DNA of 64,000 nt from the NCBI RefSeq assembly GCF_004339805.1, contig NZ_SLUI01000003.1, positions 62,001-126,000 of the forward strand, in the 5' to 3' direction. The notes under the pieces were generated by a model, which worked only from the letters and a program-made list of their open reading frames with translations, did no database searches and was not told where the DNA came from. A program made the position numbers and the translations under genes. Positions 1-7,867 of the stretch are shown here, one piece after another (the first letter of the stretch is position 1; the number at the start of each line of letters is the position of its first letter). The DNA comes from Anaerospora hongkongensis. Lineage in GTDB: Bacteria > Bacillota > Negativicutes > Sporomusales > DSM-15969.

Positions 1-204
1 GCACAGCGCAGCTGGAAATGCACCGAAGCAAAAATGGCGACCGCTGACAAAGATGTTATGTATATGCACGCCTTGCCGGCAGACCGCAATAACGAAGTGG
101 AAAACTCGGTTATTGACGGCCCACACTCCATCGTATATGATGAAGCAGAGAATCGGTTGCATACTGCCAAGGGTGTTATGACTCTGTTAATGGGTGGTAG
201 ATAA
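1..204 (+). CDS. ygeW: YgeW-type knotted carbamoyltransferase, C-terminal end
   Basis: Only the last 67 codons are in the window; the gene begins before base 1. The reading frame is open from base 1 and carries MHALPADR, the counterpart of the HCLP-type motif of ornithine/aspartate transcarbamoylases, followed by a tail (NEVENSVIDG, DEAENRLHTAKGVM) that I recognise from the YgeW knotted carbamoyltransferases of the purine-degradation cluster. These enzymes are thought to split a ureido intermediate to carbamoyl phosphate. The stop is 2 bases before the carbamate kinase start, so the two are co-transcribed and sequential in function. The cysteine of the motif is alanine here. The family call rests on a short fragment plus strong context. 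Confidence 0.8.
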   Translation, partial: AQRSWKCTEAKMATADKDVMYMHALPADRNNEVENSVIDGPHSIVYDEAENRLHTAKGVMTLLMGGR

Positions 205-206
205 CT

Positions 207-1157
207 GTGAAAAAGCTGGCTGTTGTAGCGATAGGCGGCAATTCGCTCATCCGCGACAATGACCGACAGACGGTAGAGGATCAATATGATGCCGTCTGCG
301 AAACGGCAAAGCATATTGCCGGCATGATTGTGCAGGGATACGAGGTCATCATTACGCATGGCAATGGGCCGCAGGTTGGTTTTATCCTGCGCCGATCCGA
401 AATTGCGAGTGAAGTGGCCGGAATGCACCATGTTCCGCTAGTCAGTTGCGGTGCTGATACACAAGGTGCCATCGGGTACCAGATTCAACAGGCCATGGAT
501 AATGAGTTTAAAAACAGAGGTCTTGCAAAATCAGCTGTCACCGTTGTTACGCAGGTGGCAGTATCGCCGGAGGACCCGGCGTTTCAGAAGCCCACGAAGC
601 CGATTGGCTCCTTTTATACCCAGGAGCAGGCCCAAATTCTGCAGGAACAGCATCCCGACTGGACGCTGGTTAATGATGCCGGACGAGGGTTTCGCCGTTT
701 GGTCGCATCACCACTTCCGCAGGAGATTCTGGAAAAAGACGTTATTAAATTGCTTATCCGGGAAGGCTATTGTGTAATTGGTGCGGGCGGCGGCGGTATT
801 CCTGTTGTCAAACAGGCGAACGGCTCGGTAAAAGGGATCGATGCCGTTATTGATAAGGATTTTGCCTCCAGCCTGCTGGCGGCTGAAATCAGTGCCGATT
901 TGCTGATCATTTCTACCGGAGTTCCTAAAGTCTATCTTAACTACGGTAAGGAAAATGAAAAGGCACTTGACGAAATAACGCTTGCCGAATTAAGGCAATA
1001 TGTTGAGGAAGATCATTTTGCTCCAGGCAGCATGCTTCCGAAAATACTGGCAGTCATCAGCTTCCTGGAAAAGGGCGGCAAGAAAGCCATTATCACCAAT
1101 CCGGAATCATTAGAAGAAGCAGTTGCGGGCAGAACCGGAACTCACGTATATCCATAA
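207..1157 (+). CDS. arcC: Carbamate kinase
   Basis: This cytosolic enzyme transfers phosphate from carbamoyl phosphate to ADP, giving ATP, ammonia and CO2. The 316-residue protein is full length and has the amino-acid kinase fold signatures: AIGGNSL near residue 8, HGNGPQVG near residue 50, and a glycine-rich GAGGGGIPV loop near residue 193. It starts at GTG 207, two bases after the YgeW-type gene, so it follows the carbamoyltransferase as in the E. coli ygeW-yqeA arrangement. Its place before a hydantoinase and xanthine dehydrogenase makes it the energy-yielding last step of purine or hydantoin breakdown. An arginine deiminase role is less likely because no arcA is present. Confidence 0.95.
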   Translation: MKKLAVVAIGGNSLIRDNDRQTVEDQYDAVCETAKHIAGMIVQGYEVIITHGNGPQVGFILRRSEIASEVAGMHHVPLVSCGADTQGAIGYQIQQAMDNEFKNRGLAKSAVTVVTQVAVSPEDPAFQKPTKPIGSFYTQEQAQILQEQHPDWTLVNDAGRGFRRLVASPLPQEILEKDVIKLLIREGYCVIGAGGGGIPVVKQANGSVKGIDAVIDKDFASSLLAAEISADLLIISTGVPKVYLNYGKENEKALDEITLAELRQYVEEDHFAPGSMLPKILAVISFLEKGGKKAIITNPESLEEAVAGRTGTHVYP

Positions 1158-1177
1158 AAGTATAGTTATGATGCAGA

Positions 1178-1264
1178 GCAGCATGATGCCGGCCATTCCC
1201 CGTTAAGTAACCATGAAAGTTTCACATGGTTGGCAGGGAGGCCGGTTCATGCTGCTTTTCTTTT
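1178..1264 (+). promoter_or_regulatory. Long structured RNA leader before the hydantoinase gene; riboswitch or terminator candidate
   Basis: Nested pairing is visible directly. GCAGCATGA (1178-1186) pairs with TCATGCTGC (1247-1255). CCGGCC (1189-1194) pairs with GGCCGG (1240-1245). TTCCC (1196-1200) can pair with GGGAG (1236-1240), though this shares base 1240 with the previous stem. AACCATG (1209-1215) pairs with CATGGTT (1225-1231). An unpaired CGTTAAGT/GGCA internal loop lies in the middle, and TTTTCTTTT follows at 1256-1264. The ribosome site AGGAG comes 7 bases later. The rod with a conserved-looking central loop is more elaborate than an ordinary terminator. Its position before molybdoenzyme genes suggests a molybdenum- or tungsten-cofactor riboswitch, but that is from memory and unproven. 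Confidence 0.55.
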
Positions 1265-1283
1265 AAGCAGAGGAGTGGAAGCA

Positions 1284-2675
1284 ATGGGCATTTTATTAAC
1301 AGGCGGCATTGTTGTTACTGCCGCCGATACCTATCCTGCAGATGTACGCCTGGAAGGGGAGAAGATAACGGCTATCGGACGGAACATTGCCCAAGATGGT
1401 GATGAACCGGTGAATGTGGCCGGCTGCTACTTGTTTCCCGGCGGCATTGATCCTCATACTCATTTTGACCTGCCCATTGGCGATATGCGTACTGCCGACA
1501 GCTTTGCCAGCGGCAGTAAGGCGGCACTTATTGGAGGCACAACCACGATTATTGATTATGCCACTCAGTTTAAAGGGGAATCACTGGCAACTGGGTTAAC
1601 GAATTGGCATGCTTTAGCTCGCGACAATTGTTATACCGATTATGGCTTTCATATGGCGATTACCGATTGGAATGATACAATTGCCCGGGAAATGAAAGAA
1701 CTGGTTGAGGAACACGGTATATCGTCGTTCAAATTATATATGGCCTATAAAAATGTCCTGCAAGTCGATGATGGTGCCTTGTTATCCGCTTTTCGCGCAG
1801 CTGCCGGCTGCGGGGCCATTCTGTGCCTGCATTGTGAGAATGGCGATGTTATTGATACACTGGTGCGGCAGTCAATCGGCCAGGGGCGAACTGAACCGCG
1901 TTATCACGCTGTTTCCCGCCCTGCTCTCGTAGAGGAGGAGGCAACAAGACGGGCGATTTTACTGGCCAAAATGGCTGATGCCCCGTTATATGTTGTTCAT
2001 CTTACCTGCGCGGGAGCACTGACGGCAGTAGAGGAAGCGAAACGGGCAGGATTGCCCGTATATGCCGAAACCTGCCCGCAGTATTTGCTGCTGGACGAAT
2101 CCTATTATGAGCAAGCCGGTTTTGAAAGTGCCAAATATGTAATTTCACCACCGCTCAGAAACAGGGCTAATCAGCCGGTTCTTTGGCAGGGATTGACCAA
2201 CCATATGCTTGATACAGTGGCAACCGACCATTGTTCGTTTCATTTTTCGGGACAGAAAGACCTGGGACTCCATGACTTTAGCAAAATTCCCAACGGCATG
2301 CCGGGAGTTGAGACAAGGCTGAGCCTGTTATACACCTATGGGGTTGCCGGTGGACGGATAAATTTGAATCAATTTGTGGCGCTTACGGCTACCAATGCGG
2401 CCAAGGTTTTTGGTCTTTACCCCCGGAAAGGGACAATTGCCGTAGGCAGTGATGCCGACATTACTGTATGGGATCCGTGCTATGAAGGCATCATTTCGGC
2501 TCAAACCCAAGCACAACGTGTCGACTATTCACCGTTTGAGGGCTTTGTTCAAAAAGGGCGGGCGAAATATGTCTATTTACGAGGGCGTTTAGCAGCTGGC
2601 GAAGGACAATTGATCGCTTCTCAGGCTGACGGCCAATATCTGCAGCGCAGCCCATTTCGAACAGGGATATTGTAA
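1284..2675 (+). CDS. hydA: Dihydropyrimidinase / D-hydantoinase family amidohydrolase
   Basis: A cyclic-amide hydrolase of the amidohydrolase superfamily that opens hydantoin-, dihydropyrimidine- or purine-derived rings to N-carbamoyl products. The dinuclear metal ligands are visible: His58 and His60 (DPHTH), the lysine expected to be carboxylated, Lys150 (SSFKLYM), His183 (CLHCENG), His239 (VHLTCAG) and Asp315 (ATDHCSF). I chose ATG 1284 because AGGAG lies at 1271-1275; an in-frame extension back to 1230 would run into the leader hairpin. The protein is 463 residues, normal for the family. The next gene begins 13 bases after its stop. It corresponds to hyuA of the anaerobic purine cluster; the real substrate is inferred. 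Confidence 0.93.
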   Translation: MGILLTGGIVVTAADTYPADVRLEGEKITAIGRNIAQDGDEPVNVAGCYLFPGGIDPHTHFDLPIGDMRTADSFASGSKAALIGGTTTIIDYATQFKGESLATGLTNWHALARDNCYTDYGFHMAITDWNDTIAREMKELVEEHGISSFKLYMAYKNVLQVDDGALLSAFRAAAGCGAILCLHCENGDVIDTLVRQSIGQGRTEPRYHAVSRPALVEEEATRRAILLAKMADAPLYVVHLTCAGALTAVEEAKRAGLPVYAETCPQYLLLDESYYEQAGFESAKYVISPPLRNRANQPVLWQGLTNHMLDTVATDHCSFHFSGQKDLGLHDFSKIPNGMPGVETRLSLLYTYGVAGGRINLNQFVALTATNAAKVFGLYPRKGTIAVGSDADITVWDPCYEGIISAQTQAQRVDYSPFEGFVQKGRAKYVYLRGRLAAGEGQLIASQADGQYLQRSPFRTGIL

Positions 2676-2688
2676 AGCAAATAAGGGG

Positions 2689-5268
2689 GTGAGTATTATA
2701 GCTACTTTTTTTGTAAATACACAAGAGATTCGTACAACAAAAGATACCAAGAAATTGCTGGACTTTCTGCGCGACGATCTGCGGCTGACCTCTGCTAAGG
2801 ACGGCTGCAGTGCAGGAGCCTGCGGTACTTGTACAGTGTTAATAGATGGAAAAGCAACCCGGGCCTGCCTCTTCACTTTGGGGAAGCTGGAGGGCAAGCA
2901 GATTATTACTGCTGAAGGATTGTCTGTAAGAGAGAAAGAGGTCTATGCGTATTGCTTTGCTGAGGCCGGTGCGGTACAGTGCGGCTTCTGTATCCCAGGT
3001 ATGGTAATGAGTGCAAAAGGTCTCTTAAGTACCAATCTTACTCCGACCAGGGAAGAAATTAAAAAGGCGCTGCGTGGCAATATCTGCCGCTGTACTGGCT
3101 ATGTGAAGATTGAAGACGCTATTTTGTCGGCAGCAGAATTTTTTCGGGAAAATAAAGAAGTTCCTGCTCCGGTGTTTACAGGAAAGCTGGGTGAAAATGT
3201 TTTTCGCATCGATGCGGTAGAAAAAACGTTGGGAACCGGTATTTATGTAGATGATATGGTTGTAGAAGGGATGTTGTATGGGAAAGCACTGCGTACGAAA
3301 TATCCAAGAGCGCTGGTGAAAGCGATTCGCACCGAACGGGCGGAGGCTCATCCTGATGCAGTGAGGATTATTACAGCGGAAGATATTCCAGGTCAGGTCA
3401 AGTGCGGTCATCTTATACAGGATTGGGATGCGCTGATTGCAGTTGGGCTGGAAACCCGGTATGTAGGCGATTCGCTGGCTATTGCGGTCACCCGCACGAA
3501 AGAAGCACTTGATGAAGTATTAAGCCTGATTGAGGTAGATTATGAAGAACTGCCTCCGGTTACATCGCCGGAGCAGGGACTTGCTGCGGATGCTCCGCTG
3601 ATTCATGCCAAGGGCAATTTGCTTAGGGAAGAAATTTTAAACCGCGGCAATGCCGATGCAGCGATCAGCAAAGCAAAGCACGTTGTTCGCGAGCATTATT
3701 CCATGCCTTTTACGGAGCATGCTTTTATGGAGCCTGAATGTGCTCTTGCGATGCCGGAAGGAGATGATGGTGTTCTTGTGTATTCCGGCGGACAGAGTGT
3801 GTATGACGAACAGCATGAGATATCCAGGCTTTTAGGCCTGCGCGACGAAAAGGTGCACGTTCATTCCTGTTTGGTAGGCGGTGGTTTTGGTGGCAAAGAG
3901 GATATGAGCGTGCAGCATCATGCTGCATTAGCGGCCTGGCTGATCAAGAAACCGGTTAAAATTAAATTCTCCCGCCAAGAGAGTATTCTTATCCATCCCA
4001 AGCGTCATGCCATGGAAATCGACTGTACAGTGGGCTGCGATGAAAACGGTAAGATTCTGGGAGCCAAATTTACTATCCTGTCTGATTGCGGTGCCTATGC
4101 TTCTCTTGCCGGTCCTGTACTGCAGCGGGCGTGTACTCATGCGGGCGGGCCATACAACTTTCAGGACTTTCATGTTGTTGGCAGAACGGTATACACCAAT
4201 AACCCACCGGGAGGAGCCTTTCGGGGCTTTGGCGTTACCCAGTCTGCCTTTGCGATGGAAAGCAGCCTGAATTTGCTTGCGGCCAAAGTAGGGATTTCTC
4301 CCTGGGAAATTCGCTACCGCAATGCGGTTCGCCCCGGTCAGGTTCTACCGAATGGACAGATTGCCGATGAGACTACCGGTATTGCCAACTGCCTTGAAGC
4401 AGTAAAAGAAGTGTATGAAAAAGCACCCTATGCTGGTATTGCTTCTTGCTTTAAAAATGCCGGTCTTGGAGTAGGTATTCCTGATACCAGCCGGTGCAAG
4501 GTTTCCATTGAAAAAGGAATTGCCCATATTCGCTCCAGTGCAGCCTGCATTGGACAGGGAATGGCTACTATTATTCTGCAAATGTTTTGTGAGACTTCGG
4601 GAATAACACCGGAAAAGGTAATTGTAGAGCCTCCTGATACGTTTCGCACTCCAAATGCGGGAACAACTACTGCCTCCCGCCAAACGCTGGTAACAGGCGA
4701 GGCCGTGACAAGAGTTGCAAGACTGATAAAAGCAGAGCTGTCACAGGGCAAAACTCTTGAGGAGTTGGATGGGCGGGAGTTCTATGCGGAGTATATGACA
4801 GAAACGGACCCGATGAGAAGTGAAAAAGAATTCCCTGTGAGCCATGTCGCCTACGGCTATGCTGCGCAGGTGGTCGAACTGGATGAACAGGGAAAAGTGA
4901 TACGCGTTACTGTTGCCCAGGATCTGGGGAAGGTTGTCAATCCGAAGTCGGCGGCAGGGCAGATTGAGGGCGGGGTAGTGATGGGGCTGGGATATGGCCT
5001 GACAGAGGATTATCCCTTAGTCGGCGGTTACCCTCAGGCAAAATATGGAACGCTTGGCTTATTTCGTGCAACCGAGGCTCCGCAGATCGATGTTATTATG
5101 CTGACAACAGAGAAATATGGGAGATTTGCCAACGGGGCGAAAGGGGTAGGCGAACTGGCTACCGTTCCCACTGCTCCGGCCTGTCAGGGAGCGTATTACA
5201 AATTAGATGGAGTATTTCGCACCAAGCTGCCGCTGGAAAATACTTTTTACCGGAAGAGCAAGAAATAG
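2689..5268 (+). CDS. xdhD: Fused [2Fe-2S]-molybdopterin xanthine dehydrogenase (selenium-dependent type)
   Basis: A purine hydroxylase of 859 residues. Residues 1-150 hold two [2Fe-2S] clusters: Cys40, Cys45, Cys48, Cys60, then Cys98, Cys101, Cys133, Cys135. The rest is the molybdopterin part with VGGGFGGKE, AFRGFGVTQ and the catalytic glutamate in GAKGVGEL. EHAFMEPE sits where purine-type enzymes carry a substrate-binding glutamate. There is no FAD domain, so electrons must leave to another partner. This layout matches the selenium-dependent XDH family and E. coli XdhD; selenium would be a labile ligand, not selenocysteine, and no in-frame TGA is needed. Start GTG 2689 lies inside the AAGGGGG region, so the exact start is slightly uncertain. 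Confidence 0.9.
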   Translation: MSIIATFFVNTQEIRTTKDTKKLLDFLRDDLRLTSAKDGCSAGACGTCTVLIDGKATRACLFTLGKLEGKQIITAEGLSVREKEVYAYCFAEAGAVQCGFCIPGMVMSAKGLLSTNLTPTREEIKKALRGNICRCTGYVKIEDAILSAAEFFRENKEVPAPVFTGKLGENVFRIDAVEKTLGTGIYVDDMVVEGMLYGKALRTKYPRALVKAIRTERAEAHPDAVRIITAEDIPGQVKCGHLIQDWDALIAVGLETRYVGDSLAIAVTRTKEALDEVLSLIEVDYEELPPVTSPEQGLAADAPLIHAKGNLLREEILNRGNADAAISKAKHVVREHYSMPFTEHAFMEPECALAMPEGDDGVLVYSGGQSVYDEQHEISRLLGLRDEKVHVHSCLVGGGFGGKEDMSVQHHAALAAWLIKKPVKIKFSRQESILIHPKRHAMEIDCTVGCDENGKILGAKFTILSDCGAYASLAGPVLQRACTHAGGPYNFQDFHVVGRTVYTNNPPGGAFRGFGVTQSAFAMESSLNLLAAKVGISPWEIRYRNAVRPGQVLPNGQIADETTGIANCLEAVKEVYEKAPYAGIASCFKNAGLGVGIPDTSRCKVSIEKGIAHIRSSAACIGQGMATIILQMFCETSGITPEKVIVEPPDTFRTPNAGTTTASRQTLVTGEAVTRVARLIKAELSQGKTLEELDGREFYAEYMTETDPMRSEKEFPVSHVAYGYAAQVVELDEQGKVIRVTVAQDLGKVVNPKSAAGQIEGGVVMGLGYGLTEDYPLVGGYPQAKYGTLGLFRATEAPQIDVIMLTTEKYGRFANGAKGVGELATVPTAPACQGAYYKLDGVFRTKLPLENTFYRKSKK

Positions 5269-5302
5269 GGAGCAAAAGGATAATAGGGCATCTATATAAG
5301 TT

Positions 5303-5340
5303 AAAGGCACCTCACGTAACGCGCGTGAGGTGCCTTTCTT
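5303..5340. terminator. Bidirectional intrinsic terminator
   Basis: A perfect 14-bp stem: AAAGGCACCTCACG (5303-5316) pairs with CGTGAGGTGCCTTT (5324-5337), with a 7-base loop. It is T-rich at the end on both strands and lies between the convergent xanthine dehydrogenase and RpiR genes. Confidence 0.93.
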
Positions 5341-5345
5341 ATTAA

Positions 5346-6230
5346 CTATTTCCAATAGTATTGCTTTTCTTTCGCCAGCGCTTCAAACCGCTTAATTCTA
5401 TCCAGTGATTGATCATGAAACTTGTTAATGTATTCGACGATCATGGTATTAATGACTACCGCTGCCGCTCCCATTGAGTCGGTAAAGGCAACCGAATGAG
5501 CAGGAGCAAAAATTACGTAGTCAGACAGCGGGACAAGGGGCGACAGTTCATCATTCGTTATGGCAATAACCGGCCAGTTAAGCGCTTTCAAATGCTCGAC
5601 AGTTTCGATTGTCCTCGCCGGATAACGGGGATAGCCAAAGGCAATGACGGCAGCTTCTTTATCCAGCCAGGGCAGCAGGGAATCAAAGGTATGGACGCCG
5701 CCGGCATTGATGGTGATTACCTCTTTGGCTAAGGCGCGAATCAGCATATAGCTGCAGTAGTCGCTTAACGCTGCCGACGAACGTAAGCCGACAACAATGA
5801 TCCGGTCAGTCTTGCCCAGCAGCTCGATAATACCGGACATAACTTCCGGTGAATACTTGGCAATCAGCTCATTAAAGTTTCGTTCCTCCGCTTTGATAAT
5901 ATCCATTAAAATATCTGTACCGCTGCGCCCTGCCTTAACCGAGATTTCGGCATATTTGGTCATCGTCATTTCATTGCGGATAATCTGCTTCATATTATCG
6001 GAAAAATCGGTGAAGCCCCTGTAACCGAGAAAGCGGACAAAGCGGATAACCGAGACCTCGGAAGTGTCCACCTCCAGCGCCCATTGTTGGGCCGTCATAA
6101 AGGCCACATCTACAAAATTGGCAAGCACGTAATTGGCCAGTTTCCGGTAGACGCTTGTAAATCCCTCTTGCTTAGACTGGATAAGCTGGATGAAGGCGTC
6201 TTTGTTTGTTACTGTTATTGCTTGTTTCAT
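5346..6230 (-). CDS. RpiR/MurR-family transcriptional regulator
   Basis: A 294-residue DNA-binding regulator. The N-terminal 80 residues hold a helix-turn-helix of the RpiR type (ALEVDTSEVSVIRFVRFLGYRGFTDF). Residues of about 125-265 form a SIS sugar-isomerase-like effector domain (IVVGLRSSAALSDYCSYML, VIAFGYPRYPARTIE). Such proteins usually sense a phosphosugar or another small metabolite. The gene is transcribed away from the GltS-type transporter with a 225-base gap between them, so it probably controls that transporter and perhaps itself. It ends against a shared terminator with the xanthine dehydrogenase gene. The effector cannot be read from the sequence. Confidence 0.92.
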   Translation of the reverse strand: MKQAITVTNKDAFIQLIQSKQEGFTSVYRKLANYVLANFVDVAFMTAQQWALEVDTSEVSVIRFVRFLGYRGFTDFSDNMKQIIRNEMTMTKYAEISVKAGRSGTDILMDIIKAEERNFNELIAKYSPEVMSGIIELLGKTDRIIVVGLRSSAALSDYCSYMLIRALAKEVITINAGGVHTFDSLLPWLDKEAAVIAFGYPRYPARTIETVEHLKALNWPVIAITNDELSPLVPLSDYVIFAPAHSVAFTDSMGAAAVVINTMIVEYINKFHDQSLDRIKRFEALAKEKQYYWK

Positions 6231-6306
6231 ATGTTATGACACCGCGCTTTCCCCCTAAACCTTTTCTGTACAGTATAAGACAGGCAGGCTGCTGCTAGAA
6301 CAAAAA

Positions 6307-6324
6307 TTGTAGGAATAACTACAA
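6307..6324. promoter_or_regulatory. Inverted repeat, possible RpiR operator
   Basis: TTGTAG (6307-6312) and CTACAA (6319-6324) form a perfect 6-bp dyad with a 6-base centre, in the gap between the RpiR gene and the transporter. RpiR-family operators such as HexR sites have similar TGTA...TACA ends. Assignment is by position and likeness only. Confidence 0.4.
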
Positions 6325-6455
6325 AAAAATTATTAATGGATAAATGACAACATTCATATACTGTGGTAAATCATCCAGGAGCGGTTAGCGAAAGGGGGGA
6401 TGGGCTTAGGCCACGCACGGCGTAAACAGGTCAAAACGGAAGGGGGAGAAAGAGC

Positions 6456-7823
6456 ATGGCATACAATGTTTACAGTCTGCTTATGGATGTGGCTTTTGCC
6501 AGCGGATTTATTTTAGTCGGTCAACTGCTGCGGGCTAAGGTTAAAATTTTTCAGGAGTTTTTTATGCCTGCCAGCTTAATAGCCGGCTTGCTTGGCTTTG
6601 TTTGTGGGCCCAGTGTACTGAATGTAGTTCCCTTTTCGAATCAGGTTGGCTCTTACTCAGGATTATTAATTATTGTTGTGTTTGTGTCAATGGGAATCCG
6701 GGGCTTACATATGTCGACGAAAGGCTGGAAAGAGGATGTTGAGCGCATCGGAAGCTACCTTTGCTTCCGCGAATCCTCTTACATGCTGCAATATACACTG
6801 CCAATTCTATTTTCCTTATATGTAATGAGCCAGGTATTTTCAGACTTACACCCTGGCTTTGGTTTTCTGCTCGGCGCCGGCTGGGCAGGCGGTCCCGGAA
6901 CTGCGGCCGCAATCGGCTCTACTTTTGCCAAATACGGCTGGGCGGATGCAACTGACCTCGGCATTACATCTGCTACAGTAGGCATTTTGACCGGTATTTT
7001 TGGCGGCATGCTGCTCATCAAATGGGCTACCAAAAAAGGGATTACCAATTACATTACCGATTTTGGTGATCTGCCCAAGGAATTGCAAACCGGCCTGATA
7101 CCGCCTGAAAAGCGGGAGAGTATGGGGCAGGAAACAATTTCTGAGATTAGTCTGGACTCATTAGCCTGGCATATGGCATTCTTGCTGCTGCCTGCCGGGC
7201 TGGGGTATATGCTGGCCGGGTATATTTCGAAGCTCTATGACCTTGGTATTCCCTCTTTCTCGTGCGCCTTTTTAGTCGCCTTACTGTTTTCTGTTCTGCT
7301 GGAGAAAGGCGGGGCCAAAAAATATATCGATTTTAAAATCACCTCCAGCATCGCAGGCTGTGCCTCTGATTATTTAATTTTTTTCGGCGTTACGGCAATT
7401 AAGCTGTCTATTATTATTAAGTATGCTTTACCTTTGGCAACGCTGCTGTTATTCGGCATGGTCCTGATTATCGGATCGTTTTTGTTCCTTGCTCCCCGGA
7501 TGAACAATAAGGACTGGTTCGAGCGGGGTATGTTCGTATTTGGCTATTTGACCGGTGTATATGCCAACAGCTTTATCCTTTCCCGGATTGTTGATCCTGA
7601 CAGAAAATCAAAAACGTTTGAGGATACGGCTATTTGTGCGCCTTTAACATCTCCGGTGGATATTATGGTTATCACCTTTGGTCCAATCCTGTTATCCACC
7701 GGACAGATCGGAACGTTCTTAAGCTTTGCATTTGCTTATTTGCTGTTCTTTTTCTTTCTTGCCAGGATAATGAAGTGGTGGTATGCAGACCGGCCCTTAA
7801 TTCGGAGGGGAATAGACCTTTAA
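6456..7823 (+). CDS. Sodium/glutamate symporter (GltS/ESS) family transporter
   Basis: An integral membrane protein of 455 residues with about ten hydrophobic segments, starting near residue 8. The PASLIAGLLGF segment near residue 38 and GAGWAGGPGTAAAIG near residue 140 fit the GltS/ESS fold with its paired glycine-rich re-entrant loops. Typical GltS proteins have about 400 residues; this one is a longer, divergent member, so glutamate is not assured. It is followed 44 bases later by an alanine-dehydrogenase-like gene and lies opposite an RpiR regulator. Its neighbours suggest uptake of an amino acid or another anionic compound related to purine-nitrogen metabolism. The start ATG 6456 follows GGGGGAG. 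Confidence 0.8.
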   Translation: MAYNVYSLLMDVAFASGFILVGQLLRAKVKIFQEFFMPASLIAGLLGFVCGPSVLNVVPFSNQVGSYSGLLIIVVFVSMGIRGLHMSTKGWKEDVERIGSYLCFRESSYMLQYTLPILFSLYVMSQVFSDLHPGFGFLLGAGWAGGPGTAAAIGSTFAKYGWADATDLGITSATVGILTGIFGGMLLIKWATKKGITNYITDFGDLPKELQTGLIPPEKRESMGQETISEISLDSLAWHMAFLLLPAGLGYMLAGYISKLYDLGIPSFSCAFLVALLFSVLLEKGGAKKYIDFKITSSIAGCASDYLIFFGVTAIKLSIIIKYALPLATLLLFGMVLIIGSFLFLAPRMNNKDWFERGMFVFGYLTGVYANSFILSRIVDPDRKSKTFEDTAICAPLTSPVDIMVITFGPILLSTGQIGTFLSFAFAYLLFFFFLARIMKWWYADRPLIRRGIDL

Positions 7824-7867
7824 TCAGCTGAGGCTGTGAAGGGATGACGGAAAAAGGGGGAAGCAAC

